Source: Lentinus brumalis
Taxonomy: Eukaryota; Basidiomycota; Agaricomycetes; Polyporales; Polyporaceae
DNA length: 64,000 bases
NCBI GenBank assembly: GCA_001792895.1
Contig: MARA01000035.1
Span: forward strand, 248,001-312,000
Reading direction: 5' to 3'
Numbering within the stretch: position 1 is the first letter of the stretch; each line of letters begins with the position of its first letter. The notes under the pieces are model-generated. The model was not told where the DNA came from, did not search any database, and was given only the letters and a program-made list of their open reading frames with translations. This document shows, piece by piece, positions 34,971 through 47,147 of this stretch. Position numbers and translations under genes: made by a program.

Positions 34971-36578
34971 ATGCCGCCTCTCCCCAAGGCAGTCCTCGAC
35001 GATATCCACTTGTCCCACGCCAAGCAGCTCGCCCAGTTCGAGGTCCCGCGCTCGCGCAATGCTCCCCTGGAGGATGCCCCTCCGACGCTGTTTGGGGACA
35101 CCATCAACTGGATCAATGCCAACAAGGCGGCCGTGCAAGCTGCCCAAGCCGCACGTTAGTGTGCTCTGCTGATCGTCGCCGCCGCCATCCTGACAATCTG
35201 CTACAGAGTGCACGAGCCCGAGCCCGGACTCTCCCAACTGGGACACAGTCTTCTTCAGCCTCATGGAGAGCGACGCCGTCTATCTCCGGTACGTACCTTC
35301 ATTGCGCGCCGCCGAGCAATATCTGACTGTGTGCCATCGATCCTTTGTAGGAGGTTCGAAGAAGTGTACGATGCCATAGTCGCAGCTCGCGCTGGCGATT
35401 TGGACCTGGCCGTCACTCATCTTCAGAAGGCCCAGGAAGACGTCGACACCGTCGTAAGTTCTGCGACATCATGCTGACGTCCGTCAAGTTCTAATACTGT
35501 CTAGGCGGCGTTGCTGGACTGCACCTTCATTCAGCTCTGCGGTGAGTGTGTTCCCGTCGACGACGGGGAGACGACGTGATGACATAATGAATTAGATTTC
35601 GCGAGCCGCAGCCCGGACGGATACTGGTACCATGCTGGTGCGTACTGTGGGCTGTTCGTCAGCAACAGCACCAGCAAGCCTTTCATGGGAGTCGCTTACA
35701 AGGTCAGTGCTTGATTCAGCCGGGTCCCGACTGCGCTCACCTCAGCTCGCAACGCAGGGCACTAGCAACGCGAGAGAAGTCGTCACGGACCTCGACTGGG
35801 ACCCTATCGCCCCCGCTCGTCCCGGCATCGCGTGGGGTGCGCTCGTCCACCAAGGCTTCTACGGCGGGTTATTCGGCACATTCAGTCCTGCGCGGGATGC
35901 CCAGATCCCGTTTGGTACGTCGAGACCATGACACTCGGAATCCTCGCGTTTACCGACTCCGTGTCCCCACGTTGCCCAGATGTCATGCTTGCACAGCTCA
36001 CTACCGCCTACGCCTCTCGCGACCAGGCCGTTCTCCACTTCACGGTCAGTCGGCTCGCCTACTACACCTGCAAGTTGCTAACACGGCTGCATCCAGGGCC
36101 ATTCGCTCGGCGGCGGGTATTGCACCCTGACCTACGCCGAGTTCCTCCGCCAGCAAGACGCCGCCCAGTTCAAGAACTTCGTCTTCGGGGACATGTATTC
36201 CTACGGGAGCCCGCGCGTCTGCCTCCAGCCCTTCGCATCGCAGGTGAACAGCCTCACCCAGGCCGGCGGCGGCAAATACGTCTTCCGCATCGTCAACCGC
36301 GAGGACCCGGTGTGCACGGTGCCCCCGCGCACAGCCAGCCAGCTCGCCGAGTACCCGTTCATCCACGTTGGGGGCGCTTGGAAGCTCGATGACTCTGGGC
36401 CGTACAAGATGGTTCAAGAGCCGCCTCCGGTGGACCCTCAGTCGGTCGTTGACATCATCTGGAACGTGAAGAATCACCGTGCGTACGCTCTTCGATGCGC
36501 GCCCGGTCCGTGGCTGACCGACTTCGTGCAGAGACGTCGGACTACTATGCCAGCTGGCAGAAGACCCCCCACTCTTGA
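34971..36578 (+). CDS. Class 3 lipase (alpha/beta hydrolase), copy 2
   Basis: Paralogue of the lipase at 8,525 with the same nine-exon layout and the same splice phases. The exon starting near 36,097 begins with the nucleophile elbow (GHSLGGG-YCTLTYAEFL); the Ala of copy 1 after GHSLGG is Gly here. Candidate Asp is in NREDPVCTVPP and His in the last exon junction (KNH-QTSDYYASW). All introns keep GT-AG ends, although the first donor is GTTAGT rather than GTCAGT. There is no signal peptide. Both copies look intact and have the same core promoter, so the two are probably co-regulated isoenzymes. Confidence 0.83.
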
Positions 36579-39500
36579 GTCACCAAAGCGAATTTGTTTC
36601 CGAGTGTAAGATCGTGCTCGTCGAGTCGTTACCAATGCCCTGTATGAAACAGCCGTCCCGAGATTTCCCCTAAATGTACCAAATACGCTGCCACACCGTG
36701 AAATCTGTGAATATAGTGCTTTGACCTATACTCTTTGCGTACGCACGTAGCGACTACTATCAGGCCGTTTTCCGAGGATATGTCAGCTTGGTGATTAGCC
36801 AGGAACCGAAAATCCTCAGGACGGGACGGGTACTGCGACGAAAGCGCTGCGTAACCAAGCTCCGCCTATGGCCCCACTGCGACGGAACAACCAAGAATAG
36901 TACTAGTGCGGAGTCCTCTGCTAGCTTGCGTGGTACTCCGTGGTATCTGCAAGAAGCTGATGTCGATCGTCCGAGTGCACAAATAGTGGTACGAACGCCC
37001 ACAGACGTACCGTGAAAGGTAACATAAACCGACACGTTGTCGACCTCCGGGTTCATCCATCAGCAAAAGGGCACAGCCCTTTGAATCACTTGCCACTACT
37101 TGGAAGCTCTTGCTCAGACGTCCTCAGATTATCCCAGACATCTTAGTCCAGAAGGTTCGTCTCTTACTTAAGAGCGCTCTAAGTTACATCAAGTACGTTC
37201 TAAGACGCTCTAAGTACATCCCAAGTACTCCCAATTTGAAGCCGCAGATGCGCGCCCCTTCAACTAAGCAGTCCAGCCCTCCGCGACGTGCCTGGGCACT
37301 CTCATACCGTGCCCTTCACCCAGCCGATGCACCGGCAACCGAGGGCACTCACCTCCTGGCCGGACAAACAAGTCAAATTGACGATTTACGTACCAAGCTA
37401 TCGTGCACTGTGGTGTACACCATACGGGACATGTCTTCGGGATCGTGCTTCTGAATGGAAACCGGTCGTGAGCAAGGTAGTGCGGCAACAGAGGAGAGGC
37501 AGCTTACACGCGACGAAACAGAACGACGAGGAGGGCTGCACGCGAGGGGCGCGGTGTATGTGAGTTGAAGTGCTGGACGCGGCAGCGATTGGGGCAGCTG
37601 AAAGTGGTTGCGAGTCAGCATAGGTAAACACTCACCATTTTGATGTGCGTCATATAGTAGGGTCATAAAGATCTTCAATGATCTTCGCTGCAGTCCCTCT
37701 GTGAAGCGCAAAACGTGAGCCGAGATTGAGAGGTGTTCTACTAGCAAACGGTCAAAGACAGGGGGCTCGCTTCGAGAATCTAACCGGCGCTTAGCCTTTG
37801 CATAAGCGCCAGCGCCACTGGTGACCAACCACACTCGGTGAGGTCCCATATCTCACTTGTTTCTGGGCCTTGCACCTTCAAACTTCCCACAGATGTAACT
37901 GCATCTGTCTATCTACATATGACAGAATTTGAAGCCTCTGAAGTCCCATATGATCGAGATATTCGCGTAAAAGAGCAGGACCTGTCCAAATATGGTGTGT
38001 CCGGTACAATTTGTCCTTGTTTGTCCCGGGAAGTGTCATGGCGCCGCCCCTAGTCAATGTAGCTCGCTTCGCTCGCAACGATATGGCTGGGGGTGCTTAC
38101 CTCTACGACCATTCTCCCACATCGCGTCATGTCCTCCAGGTTCCACTCAAGCAGGGAATTGGTGACGTGGATGCATGCGGTGCGAGGGTTGAGCAGTCTA
38201 GACACTGCCGCAGATCGAGCTGACACAGTAGCGAGGAAGAGCAGACTTGAAGCAGAGAGGGGATGGTGGTGGAACCAGGACAAGAGACGTCCGGACGGCG
38301 GCGCTCGTGGTTGCCACAAGGTAGACGCCCTGTGTAAACAATCGTCAACATATGACTCAACGGAATTTTCTCGAGCTCACCGGGGCGCTAGACGGGAGGT
38401 TTGAACTTCGCTTGATGCGACGCTAAACAACCAAGTTTTGCCAAGCCGGAACAAGTCGATATCACGGTGCAAGCATCAACAAGTCACGGCAAGTCGGGGT
38501 AAGGCATCAAGTCTCGGCAAGAAAGTGCCCTTTTCCTGATGTCGGCGGCTGCTCGTCGTTCATCTTCTACAGTGTGGATGGGAAGGAGAAACGCAGTTCT
38601 TCGAGGGACTCGACACGAGAAGAGGTAGCGACGTGCAAAGGTCCACGCTGGTATCGTACCTTGGTCCCTAGAACACTAAAGTAACACTGGCACGGACGCC
38701 ATGTCCTACACCGCCAACTCAACTTGAGCTTACCACGAGATTTGACAAACGAGATCGGCACAGGGCAAGCAGACCAGCTCAGCTTGAGCTGGAACCATGC
38801 TCATTGCGGCCTCACGCGCCTCCCCTCCCTTTGGGTCTCCGAGCGGACCCCAAGTAGAGGTCAGTACGGCTCTCACCGCGAGCCTATGCATGGAGGCCCG
38901 AACGAGATAGTGAGTCCCTCACACTGAGGTGTTGCTTGAGAACCTGTCGAGGTTCCTCGGTTTCCCTCGTATGCCAGTGGAGAGTCCCCGTGTCCCCATA
39001 GTCACCTTCCGATGAATAGACCCAGATGACGTTCTCACTCGGGAGAAGGAATGTTGTTGATGTTTGTACAAGCGCACAAAATTGTCGTAACCTACAAGTG
39101 CGTCGCTCTCTTCGCTCTTGTCTAGGCTTCCCTCCACCTCCTCCCCAGCTTGTGTCCCCTCCTGCACCTGCGCCGTCTGCCGCTACCTCAGGCTCCTTCA
39201 GCTTGTGTATTGAGCCGGAGTCATGTAGTGAGTGTCTAAGTAAGTACATTCCACTGGTAGCCACGGAATTCTGAGTCGTAAACATTCCGAGGCTCCATGT
39301 CGCACGTTCAGTTAAGTGTGATAAGCTTGATACAAACTCCCAGGTATGTCGTCTTCCAACTGCACTAAGTAATCGTAGAGATAAGAGCTTCCTAGGCTTA
39401 GGCTGCGCGTAAGTAGAAGTTGAGCTCTGTCGGGGACTGTCGGAGCTTCGGAGAGCGGGGAGTTGGAGGCTGAGTACTTACTTAGTATTAGTAAGTGAAG

Positions 39501-41065
39501 TATAGTATCTGTTTGAAAGCTGTATCTACTAGTATCGAATGGTGATTATAATAAGTACTTAGTATCATTCGCTATCCGAATTTATGTGGGATGTCGTCGC
39601 GGATGTCGCAGATGCAAGAACTGAACAATACCGTGGAAGGCCTCTGCGCCTGCTTCATGCTGAGGCCGATTAGAGCCCCAACATGGCGAGGACAGCCCAA
39701 CGTGCCACGAAAGTCTCTCTATGAGATCCATCGCCCGAGCTCATATGGAGCTCAATCTCTCACCTGAGAGTTTCCAATTTCGCGTATTGCATCTCGGAGC
39801 GAGCTCCTTTCGGCTCACTCCGAAGACCGCGGTGACTCTCATGACGTTCTTCGGCGACTGAGCTCAGATTGGCATCTATCTAGAACGGGGGTGTAGTGGC
39901 ACCACTTAGGAGGCCTCGAAGTCCGGGCACAGGTCGGCACTAGCGGATCCGATGAGTAAATTTGATGAGGCAGACGTACGATCCAGAATATGAGTTCAAG
40001 CGAAATAGTACCAGTCCGACAGTACGCATGTCACGGAGGGTATTTGTGCGGCAGCTTGCACCCCAGACGTCCTACCTGAGTAGGAGTGAGCAAGGATTGA
40101 AGGGGTCGTTACGCACGCATGTCTGGAAAGCTGCAGTTGTGAAGCCCGAGGACGCCTGCCAGGGCCGCAGTAGAACGTGCACAAGGCACTGAATTCGCAA
40201 AGACGTGCGGGGTGCGTGCGGTATATCAGCCCCATCCTGTGCAAGTACTTAAGGTACTGCGATGCACACAGCGGTTGTAGAGCCACCTCTCCATCCTCAT
40301 GTTATACGGCGATCGTCTGAGTCAGCATTAATCGGAAGTGTGAGACCAACATAGAAACTTTTCGAGCGTCGACGGCCACACTGGGCCAGATGAGCAGTGC
40401 CAGATCATGAATACGTGCCTGGGAGGAAGTGGAATGTGCTATGAATGGGCTGCGATCCCCAACCCATGATTGTCGCCTAGTATGTTCCCGACCTGGCTGG
40501 CTTGATGGATGAGCCAATAAGTTCCGCCGTTTCGCATCAATGATGGGGCCGAGAACAAAGGGATACTGAGAGATTCGTCGTCCTTGAAGCAACTTGAACT
40601 TGACGACTCTGTCAGCTTGGACAACTCGAATGCGGCCTCATCTTGGCCTCATCGACGGTTCTCGGATTCGCGATGTTCTGAGAATTATTCAACTCCGTAG
40701 TGAAATTGTAGTATTCCGGGCATGCGGCGCAGATGACAGAGAGTTACCTTGTGTGCAAGGTCACTCTTACCCCCATAATTGAAGCCCATATGCGACAACG
40801 CGGGTTCCTCCGAATCGCACGTCCCTGATCCGATATCCTCCTGTATCCCTTTCAGGACACTTTCCACGTGCGGCTTGCATGCGCGTCCGCATCTCCGCCT
40901 TTACTTCTCTGCGTTTTGCCACCTCCGCTTAACATTGCTCGCTGTGCCTGCCGGTAACGCCATAAATGCTCTCCTCCGGTCTGCTGGCGCCATCCTGCGG
41001 TGCCTGGGTCGTCTGCTTGAAATAGCACGCCTCCGCACGTACACCCGCACACCCCGTTCCCCGTC
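36579..41065. other. 4.5 kb without a confident gene
   Basis: 36,720-36,780 matches 10,270-10,330, the right edge of the lipase duplication. 37,640-37,849 on the minus strand has a short open exon starting MGPHRVWLVTSGAG, which recalls the start of short-chain dehydrogenases but goes no further. 39,220-39,570 is AT-rich with repeated AAGTACTTA/TACTTA-type words and an imperfect hairpin at about 39,475-39,502; this could be debris of a transposon end. Other open frames look random. Confidence 0.4.
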
Positions 41066-41872
41066 ATGTCGTCTTGTGTGCACGCCGATTTGGACGACAT
41101 TGACGAGTATCTCGTTCTTCCGCTTGACGGCATGTGCACGGTGCGTTCAGACACTCCTACTGACCTCTGGTACCGCCTGACTGACACACGGACACTGCGA
41201 TGCTGAACAGGGTCACCTCTTCGACCAGTCGTTCTGTTTGGCACTGCCGCCCCTCGACGAGTTCTATGTGGTATGTTTGCACTTGTCCTCCGTTCATCGC
41301 CGTATTGGCCTCCCCGTACCAAACACCCGTCATTCTGCAGCGCCATTTGCTCGTCAACGTACGCATCTTTCATGTGGCCCCGAAAAAAGTGCGTGTGTGT
41401 GTGGTGTGGGACGTTCTGTCAACGGCGTCCGCTCCCGGTTGGGTCACGCCTCCGGCGGTGCCGTACGCAGTGCATTACCCCAGCGTCCGCTTCCACTTTC
41501 CAGCCAACGCTGTCCTGGCACCTATCTTCTGCATCTTCGAGCGACTGGGGCATGCGACCCTTAGGGTGAGTCTCTCTGACATCAGTACGTTGATTGCTTG
41601 CTTACTTGTCCCAGCCGAGACTTCGCGCAACACTATCTTTCCACGAACATGTCCACTCCAACGGCGCCCGCACCGTGCGTTGCGACATTGATCTTGGCCC
41701 GATGGGCGATCCCCACTTCGCATACAGCGCGTTCGTCCTATGCCCAGATGTAGGGGCTCCTGCGCTGATTGAGGAAGAGGTGGACGACATGGAGGACATC
41801 AGCAGTGACGAGAGCGAAAGCGTGTCGGGCACCGTGCGCTCCCGCAGTACTACCGTGTCTGTCGTCATGTAA
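41066..41872 (+). CDS. Unrecognised small protein with acidic tail
   Basis: Four exons (41066-41140, 41211-41270, 41341-41565, 41615-41872), each a whole number of codons, encode 205 residues. The body has alternating hydrophobic strands (LLVNVRIFHVAPKKVRVCVVWDVL; VLAPIFCIFERLG) suggesting a beta-rich fold. The end is acidic and Ser-rich (EEEVDDMEDISSDESESVSG). No signal peptide or membrane helix is seen. I do not recognise the family. Its 3' end is convergent with the gene ending at 41,912. A nuclear role would fit the acidic tail, but this is speculation. Confidence 0.55.
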
Positions 41873-41911
41873 CATTGTGCATTGCGAACATAATCAGCTG
41901 TCATCTCATTG

Positions 41912-43045
41912 CTACATCCGACCACAAGCACACCACTCCATGTGTACCTCACTCCTAGCTCTTCGCTCCCCGCGGCACTGTGAAGGACAACGTGGTCCTC
42001 CCAGCACCCATCGCAACCCCTGCCCCAAGTCAGCTCCCTTCTCGAACTCCACAGCAAGGCTGCCGCCGTCCCCAAACGTCCTTTCCCGTTGAGGGCAGAG
42101 CCACGAGTCGACGCACCGCCGTTGCGTGCCCGCACTATCTGTGTCCCACTGCTCCGCGTACGTCTGGAACACGAATCCCCTGCCTTGATACTTCTCCAGT
42201 TCCTGGATTCTCGTGCTGCCTGGGAAGCTGGGATGCGTCGCTCGATCCCACTGAATCAGGCCTTTACCGCGGAGGGTAAGCGCGGGGTAGCCTACGTACA
42301 CCCCGCCCGCCGTGGCAAAGTTGTACAAGATTGTCGTCCACGACGCAAGGATGGGCAGGAGCGCCCTATCCCATTCGTCCCCCGCCCCGACGCCGACGAC
42401 GTGGACAGTGGTGTCCCCACGGGTCAGAGTGACGCGCAGGGCGACGCTGGAAAGGTACCGATGGTCGTCCACGGTGCACCCGTTGTCTCCTTCCCCGAAG
42501 GTGACGCCACGAACGGCGTACTTCTCCTGCATGACCAGGTGTTGAACGAACGTGGGGACGCCGGAGCGTGGGACAAACAGATCGTAGTTCGCGACGTCCT
42601 TGAAGATAGGACACACCATCTGGAGGACAGCTGATCCACCAAGCACTGCGTTCCCCTGGCGCATGAGGACGCGTAACGCAGGAATGTCCAATACGAAACT
42701 GCGCACGTAAGTTTGTTTGTTCGGAATACTGTCTTTGACTGCTTACCTAGCAAACAGCCGCATGTGCTTCTCCCGCATGTCCAGTGCGAAGGTCTTCGCC
42801 ATCGTTTGCTCGCTGAGTCGAAGCGATGCAAGGAACAGCGACCATTCTGACCGCATCACCAGCTTGTGCCATAGGCGAATGGAAGCAGCGCTACGTCGAC
42901 ATCAGTATTCGCAGCGCAGGCCCATGCACACAGAAGCTTACGAGGTCTCAGGCGGGCAGCCTGTCGGGGGTAACGGCGGCATTGTTGGTGCGGCTGCGGG
43001 AGGAGCGAATGGGTAGAGTACGTGCGTGTCTTGCTGGCCGTGCAT
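41912..43045 (-). CDS. F-box-associated family protein with GGSAVLQ / YDLFVP motifs
   Basis: Three exons (43045-42942, 42890-42747, 42698-41912) join in frame over introns of 51 and 48 bp to give about 344 residues. After a Pro-rich N-terminus comes RLWHKLVMRSEWSLF and then the family core LRVLMRQGNAVLGGSAVLQMV, followed by ANYDLFVP. The same core occurs in the proteins at 46,092 and 47,632, where it follows an F-box. The pattern Gly-Ser/Gly-x-Ala-Leu followed by an acidic-hydrophobic strand recalls nucleotidyltransferase folds; this is inference. A C-terminal half with GGVYVGYPALTLRGKGLIQWDRA is conserved in type among Agaricomycete hypothetical proteins. Function unknown. Confidence 0.6.
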
Positions 43046-43260
43046 TTGGACAACCCAGTATATCAACTAACCACGATGATCGCCCTGGAACGTCGATCGC
43101 GGGGCTGTCTCGCCTTCCTCCGTATAGCCGGCGACGGATAGGTCCTGCTAGGTAACACTATGGCAATGCCTGCTGCAGCATTGCTTTGAAAACGGCGGCA
43201 TCGCCGCCTTGCAGACACTCCGCCCCTGCGCCTGATTCGTCACCACCGTCTGTGGCCAGC

Positions 43261-43874
43261 ATGAGCGACCCGCTCGACCACGTCTATGTGCTTACAGAAG
43301 CTTCATGGTCCCTCGAGCTCCGCGATGTTCTGACGAGTACCATGGTACGTAGCGAGATGCTTGTTCGCTACACCTCGCTCATGAAATTGGTCCGTCAGTG
43401 CGACGCCGTTCTGACGGTGGCCTTGGTGAATACACGCGACGACCTTGTCCAAGCCCGCGTGCAATGGGACATTGTGCCATCACAACAGCCGTTGCGCGCG
43501 CTTTCATCGCGCGTCGCCGAAGACTTTGGCTTCACGATACATGTTCCCGAGGACCCCTGCCGGCGACCGATACTGCTGCTCCTGACTGCGATGCCCAATA
43601 TCCCGATGCGCGTTCGTATGCCGTGCAATTCTACTACATCGTCGCTGACGTCGTGCCACAGCATCGCTTGCTCATCTCCATTGGACCTGTCTCCATCCAC
43701 CATGCACCGCTCGTCTGCCACTCGCCCACCTCGCTCTTCGTGCTCGGAGAAGCATCCCATTCCAGATCAAACACAATATCCCTATACGATGGCATCAATA
43801 CTGCTCTCGCACACATACCACAGCTCGATGGCAATGAGCGGGATGCGGAAACGGACGGCGTCTCCGTCGGATGA
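43261..43874 (+). pseudogene. Unrecognised gene, probably frameshifted
   Basis: It starts MSDPLDHVYVLTEASWSLEL. An in-frame 54 bp possible intron (43,346-43,399) is followed by coding that reads to FGFTIHVPEDP. There, at a run of four C (43,554-43,557), one added base would connect to a second long frame (PATDTAAPDCDAQYPDARSYAVQFYYIVADVV ... FVLGEAS) ending at 43,874. Both halves have coding character. It may be a one-base indel, a sequencing error, or two unrelated frames. The layout recalls the gene at 41,066 (short acidic start, early intron), but I cannot show homology. Confidence 0.4.
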
Positions 43875-43989
43875 TGACGTACATTCGTTACAGCTTCGCC
43901 TGCGCGGGGCGCTTGATGCAATGAACATGTGCTTTGCCCCTGCCCTGTTGTTCCACCACGACGACGTCGTTCACGGTCCCACCTTGTGA

Positions 43990-44410
43990 ACGGTATGCAG
44001 TCGCGGAACCGCGCTGCTCCAACTGACGTCTGCGATGAGCATGTTCATCTCAGTCTCTCTGTTCTCGGCGACGACTCACCGGGACGCGTGTCCTCGTCGG
44101 TCTTGCTGCCTGTGCACCTTCGGCGGCGGGTTTCCTGTCCGCGTGGTGAGCTGTGTGCATGCAAATCGGGGATGAACGCGCGTACCACGAAGGCTGAGAC
44201 ATTACGGGAATTGAATCGGTCGGTGGTACGTACAATGACACTTCCGCCTTCGCAAGATAAAGGTCGCATGATCCGGAACGTGCCCGCCTTCAGGGCGTCG
44301 GCACTGATGCTGTCCAGGCCGCAAGCGGAGGTCATTTGCGCGTACACTGTCGCGACCGCGATCGTGTTCCTGGCCATTTTGGGCCTTCACCTGCACTTCC
44401 GATGCGCCAC
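43990..44410. other. Ambiguous coding region, both strands open
   Basis: On the minus strand MARNTIAVATVYAQMTSACGL (from 44,377) reads to a possible 40 bp intron (44,190-44,230) and on into an exon beginning PSWYARSSPICMHTAHHADRK. On the plus strand a frame from 43,995 runs to 44,480 and includes a hydrophobic stretch (VICAYTVATAIVFLAILGL). I cannot decide which, if either, is real. Confidence 0.3.
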
Positions 44411-44530
44411 CATGGATGTTCTACGTCAGTCTGCATGCAGGCTCCTGCCGAACACAAGCACCACGAGCACGTCACTGTGACAGTACTGGTTTAGGCGATT
44501 GCGCAGTGCGCGGCACGCTGTTCATTTGAA

Positions 44531-45607
44531 TCACAACCAGAATGGAAAGCGTACAGGAGGGACTCGCAGTGCGTTGAAAGCTACATCACTCTTGTGCCCG
44601 TGCGTCTGATGATGAGCGAGACGGAATACACCGTCTGTGTGATAAGACAGCGTCCAGCCTTCAGTGGTGTGGGTGCGAACCACGATAGACTCTACCACCA
44701 CGATGTCTCCAGCCCGCAACTTTAACGGGTCCATCTTGTCCATGTCTTCCCTCGCGCGGAACGAAGACGTTGGTGAATGCCTGGTGTCAAATGAGCCGGT
44801 ATCCAAAGTACCACTCACAGAGTACGCACCTTCTCATGGTCATGCATCACAATCGCCGTGAACCGCTCCGGGCACCGTTTTGCTTGCTGTGAACCCCCCC
44901 ATTCGTCGTGCATGCTGGCGAGCGCTGCGCAATCGCACGCTCTCATCAGCTTGATGGTAACCCGGGACTGCTGGCCGTCATCTGCGAGCGCTGTGCAGAA
45001 CCACGCGGAAGTCATAGGGCCGACGGTGAACAGTCTGACGGGCACGCCGTTGACCGCTAGGAGCGACTGCGTGCTGGTTCGTGTGACCCACGCTAAGCCT
45101 GTCACAGGGAGCTTCGCGAGGGCGTACCATGGATCAGGGTGCTTGGACTTGAAGTCCTGAAGAAGTCTCACCAGACTAGAAGTGCCAACGTCAATGTTGG
45201 CTGCACGTGAGGACGACACAGTGCACTCACGCTATCGCGCTGGCTGACAACCATGCCCCCAACTTCATATCGCCGTCGTTGACGTTCGGATTGACGTGCT
45301 CTAGCGCACGCGCAGGGATGTGGTGCTCGCTAACGTCCTCAACCTTGCAGACGTTCCCGTTCGACGCGACATAGTTGACGGTGGCATCCCCTTGCTCGAC
45401 GTCTTGACGGAGTGGCGGAGCCCAGTGCCAGCTGAACGTGGTGCCCAGGTCGGTGACCTCTTGCTTGAATGTGGGGCCACTGATGGATGCGAAGCATCAG
45501 TAACAGCAGGTGAGGGAAGAACAATGCACTCACCGTGTGAACTTGGCCGCCGGAACGTTGCGCGGACTTCGCGTTGAGCGCTGTCGCTTGTGCGGGGATA
45601 CGCTCAT
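44531..45607 (-). CDS. Unknown four-exon protein, left copy (paralogue of 59,750)
   Basis: Four exons (45607-45534, 45479-45231, 45175-44819, 44780-44531) join in frame to give 309 residues. The introns are very short (54, 55 and 38 bp). It begins MSVSPHKRQR with a basic, possibly nuclear-targeting, stretch. The middle reads KLGAWLSASAIA and PDPWYALAKLP, then a conserved TSAWFCTALADD...SRVTIKLMRACDCAALASMHDEW. The C-terminal part (LKLRAGDIVVVESIVVRT...GWTLSYHTDGVFRL) has the strand pattern of an OB-fold. The gene at 59,750 is homologous along its length with equivalent introns. No known family was recognised; ssDNA or nucleic-acid binding is a hypothesis based on the OB-like pattern. Confidence 0.65.
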
Positions 45608-46091
45608 GACACCACGGCCGACGAGAGAGCTCTCAAAGGAATGGGCTCGCGCATGGACCGGTGAGCCCGTCTTTTTGTATGACTGTCCCGATCAGGCACA
45701 GTCGCACTCAGCAAAGACGAGTTATATTGCTGCCACGACGTTTCGCCTATGGCTTACCTGCAGACGGCCGGCGAGAAACACATCGTCAACGGGCAAGTCG
45801 GTGCAGGGCACTTTACGCGTGCCGGCCCCATGGACGACGCCCATGGCACTTGCATAGTGTCGTTGGAACTCTCTGCCCTCGCTTTCCTGGACGCAATGGC
45901 GCGGACACACGTGCCGTCCAGTACTTGATCACTTCAAAGCGTATACGGGGAGATGCTCAGGTCAGCGCTCCGTGTCTGATCCGCATGGTATGGAGTAATT
46001 CGTGCCTGGACGGGACGGCCATTGGACGACGATCGGCAGCTGGTACTTAAGGTTGGCACCGTCTATCTTGTGCACACCCCCGCCTTCCTTC
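45608..46091. other. Divergent intergenic region
   Basis: Separates the minus-strand gene at 44,531-45,607 from the plus-strand F-box gene at 46,092; it should hold both promoters. No clear core promoter element or other gene was seen. Confidence 0.4.
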
Positions 46092-47147
46092 ATGCATTCC
46101 AGCAGTTACCCCGCCGGTTCGTTCCTACCGTCCCTCCACCGTGACCTGTGCTTGCAGGTCCTCGACACCCTCGACATCGAGCAGCTCGTGCGCCTCAGGG
46201 CGTGCAGCGAGCTCTGCGACCGGTTCGTGACGGCGACACTCTATGTCCGCCTGAAGGGTGTTCTCGGTGACATACTGAGGTCGCACGACGGCTTTGTGAA
46301 GATGTTGGAGGATAACCATGCCGTCTTCAGCGGTCTCGCAGTCCTTCATATATTCTTCCCACACCATGCGAAGCCCGCCTGCGTGGACATCTTCGCGCCG
46401 AAGGAGGAGTACTGGAAGGTGCTCTCGTACCTCGTCGAGGAAGAAGACTTCTGGGCGGAGCCAGCTCCCTTCGTCCGTACCAAAGAGCAGGTCCGTTACG
46501 CTGCGGAACATGGCAGGCCCGAGGATGCAAATGACGAGCCCGCTATCCCTGGTTCTCCCACCACTCCGCCGTCCACCGTTGCGGCGCTGCCGTACGTCAT
46601 CCCCGCCGTGTTGCGCCTGAGCAAGGGCAGCTTCCACTTCGACCTCTACCAGAGCAGCAACGACTCGGCCGTGTACGCCGTAGCCACCCAGTGGAACTCC
46701 GCCCTGTTCCTCTACATGGCTCCCCGGTCCTTGGACTGCGCGTACCCCGAGCTTTCGAGGGAGGGTCGCGCGTTGCTTAACCCCAAACATCTCGACTACT
46801 TCCGCTATGTGCCACGCGAACTCCTGCCCCATGTCCGCCATTGGGAGCATCTCGGGTGGGAGTTGTCGGTTGACTGGCGTCGTTGGGGCCCGAACGGCGT
46901 ATGTCGCGGCGTTCGTTCTGCCGGATGTGCATGCGCATTGCGGTTCTTTGGTGATCGCTTCGGCGTGAAGGGTGGCGTCGTCGCCGTCCGCGGCAGGGTG
47001 CCGTCTACGGACGTGCCGCGCGAGGAACGGGAGACGGCCGTGTGGTGGAGGGGCGGGAAGACCTGCACGAGGATGTGCCAGATCGGGCGTCGCATGCTGT
47101 ATCCCGGACTGCGACTGACGGCCCGCCGTTTACTAGAGGGTCTGTGA
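46092..47147 (+). CDS. F-box protein with family core, copy A
   Basis: A single exon encodes 351 residues from MHSSSYPAG. Residues about 12-50 form an F-box (LPSLHRDLCLQVLDTLDIEQLVRLRACSELCDRFV), which would bind SKP1 in an SCF ubiquitin ligase. The family core follows (MLEDNHAVFSGLAVLHIFFP, then ACVDIFAP), equivalent to GGSAVLQ/YDLFVP in the gene at 41,912 and VGGLVALNF/KELELYV in the gene at 47,632. The rest has no recognisable repeat. The start was taken at the Met just before the F-box; an upstream in-frame Met at 46,002 is possible. It is intronless, unlike most genes here. Confidence 0.7.
   Translation: MHSSSYPAGSFLPSLHRDLCLQVLDTLDIEQLVRLRACSELCDRFVTATLYVRLKGVLGDILRSHDGFVKMLEDNHAVFSGLAVLHIFFPHHAKPACVDIFAPKEEYWKVLSYLVEEEDFWAEPAPFVRTKEQVRYAAEHGRPEDANDEPAIPGSPTTPPSTVAALPYVIPAVLRLSKGSFHFDLYQSSNDSAVYAVATQWNSALFLYMAPRSLDCAYPELSREGRALLNPKHLDYFRYVPRELLPHVRHWEHLGWELSVDWRRWGPNGVCRGVRSAGCACALRFFGDRFGVKGGVVAVRGRVPSTDVPREERETAVWWRGGKTCTRMCQIGRRMLYPGLRLTARRLLEGL

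Noticed and set aside
37373..37849. Minus-strand frame beginning MGPHRVWLVTSGAG, resembling a short-chain dehydrogenase start
   Set aside because: Only about 12 residues fit. The Gly pattern of the cofactor site is not right and nothing downstream continues the family.
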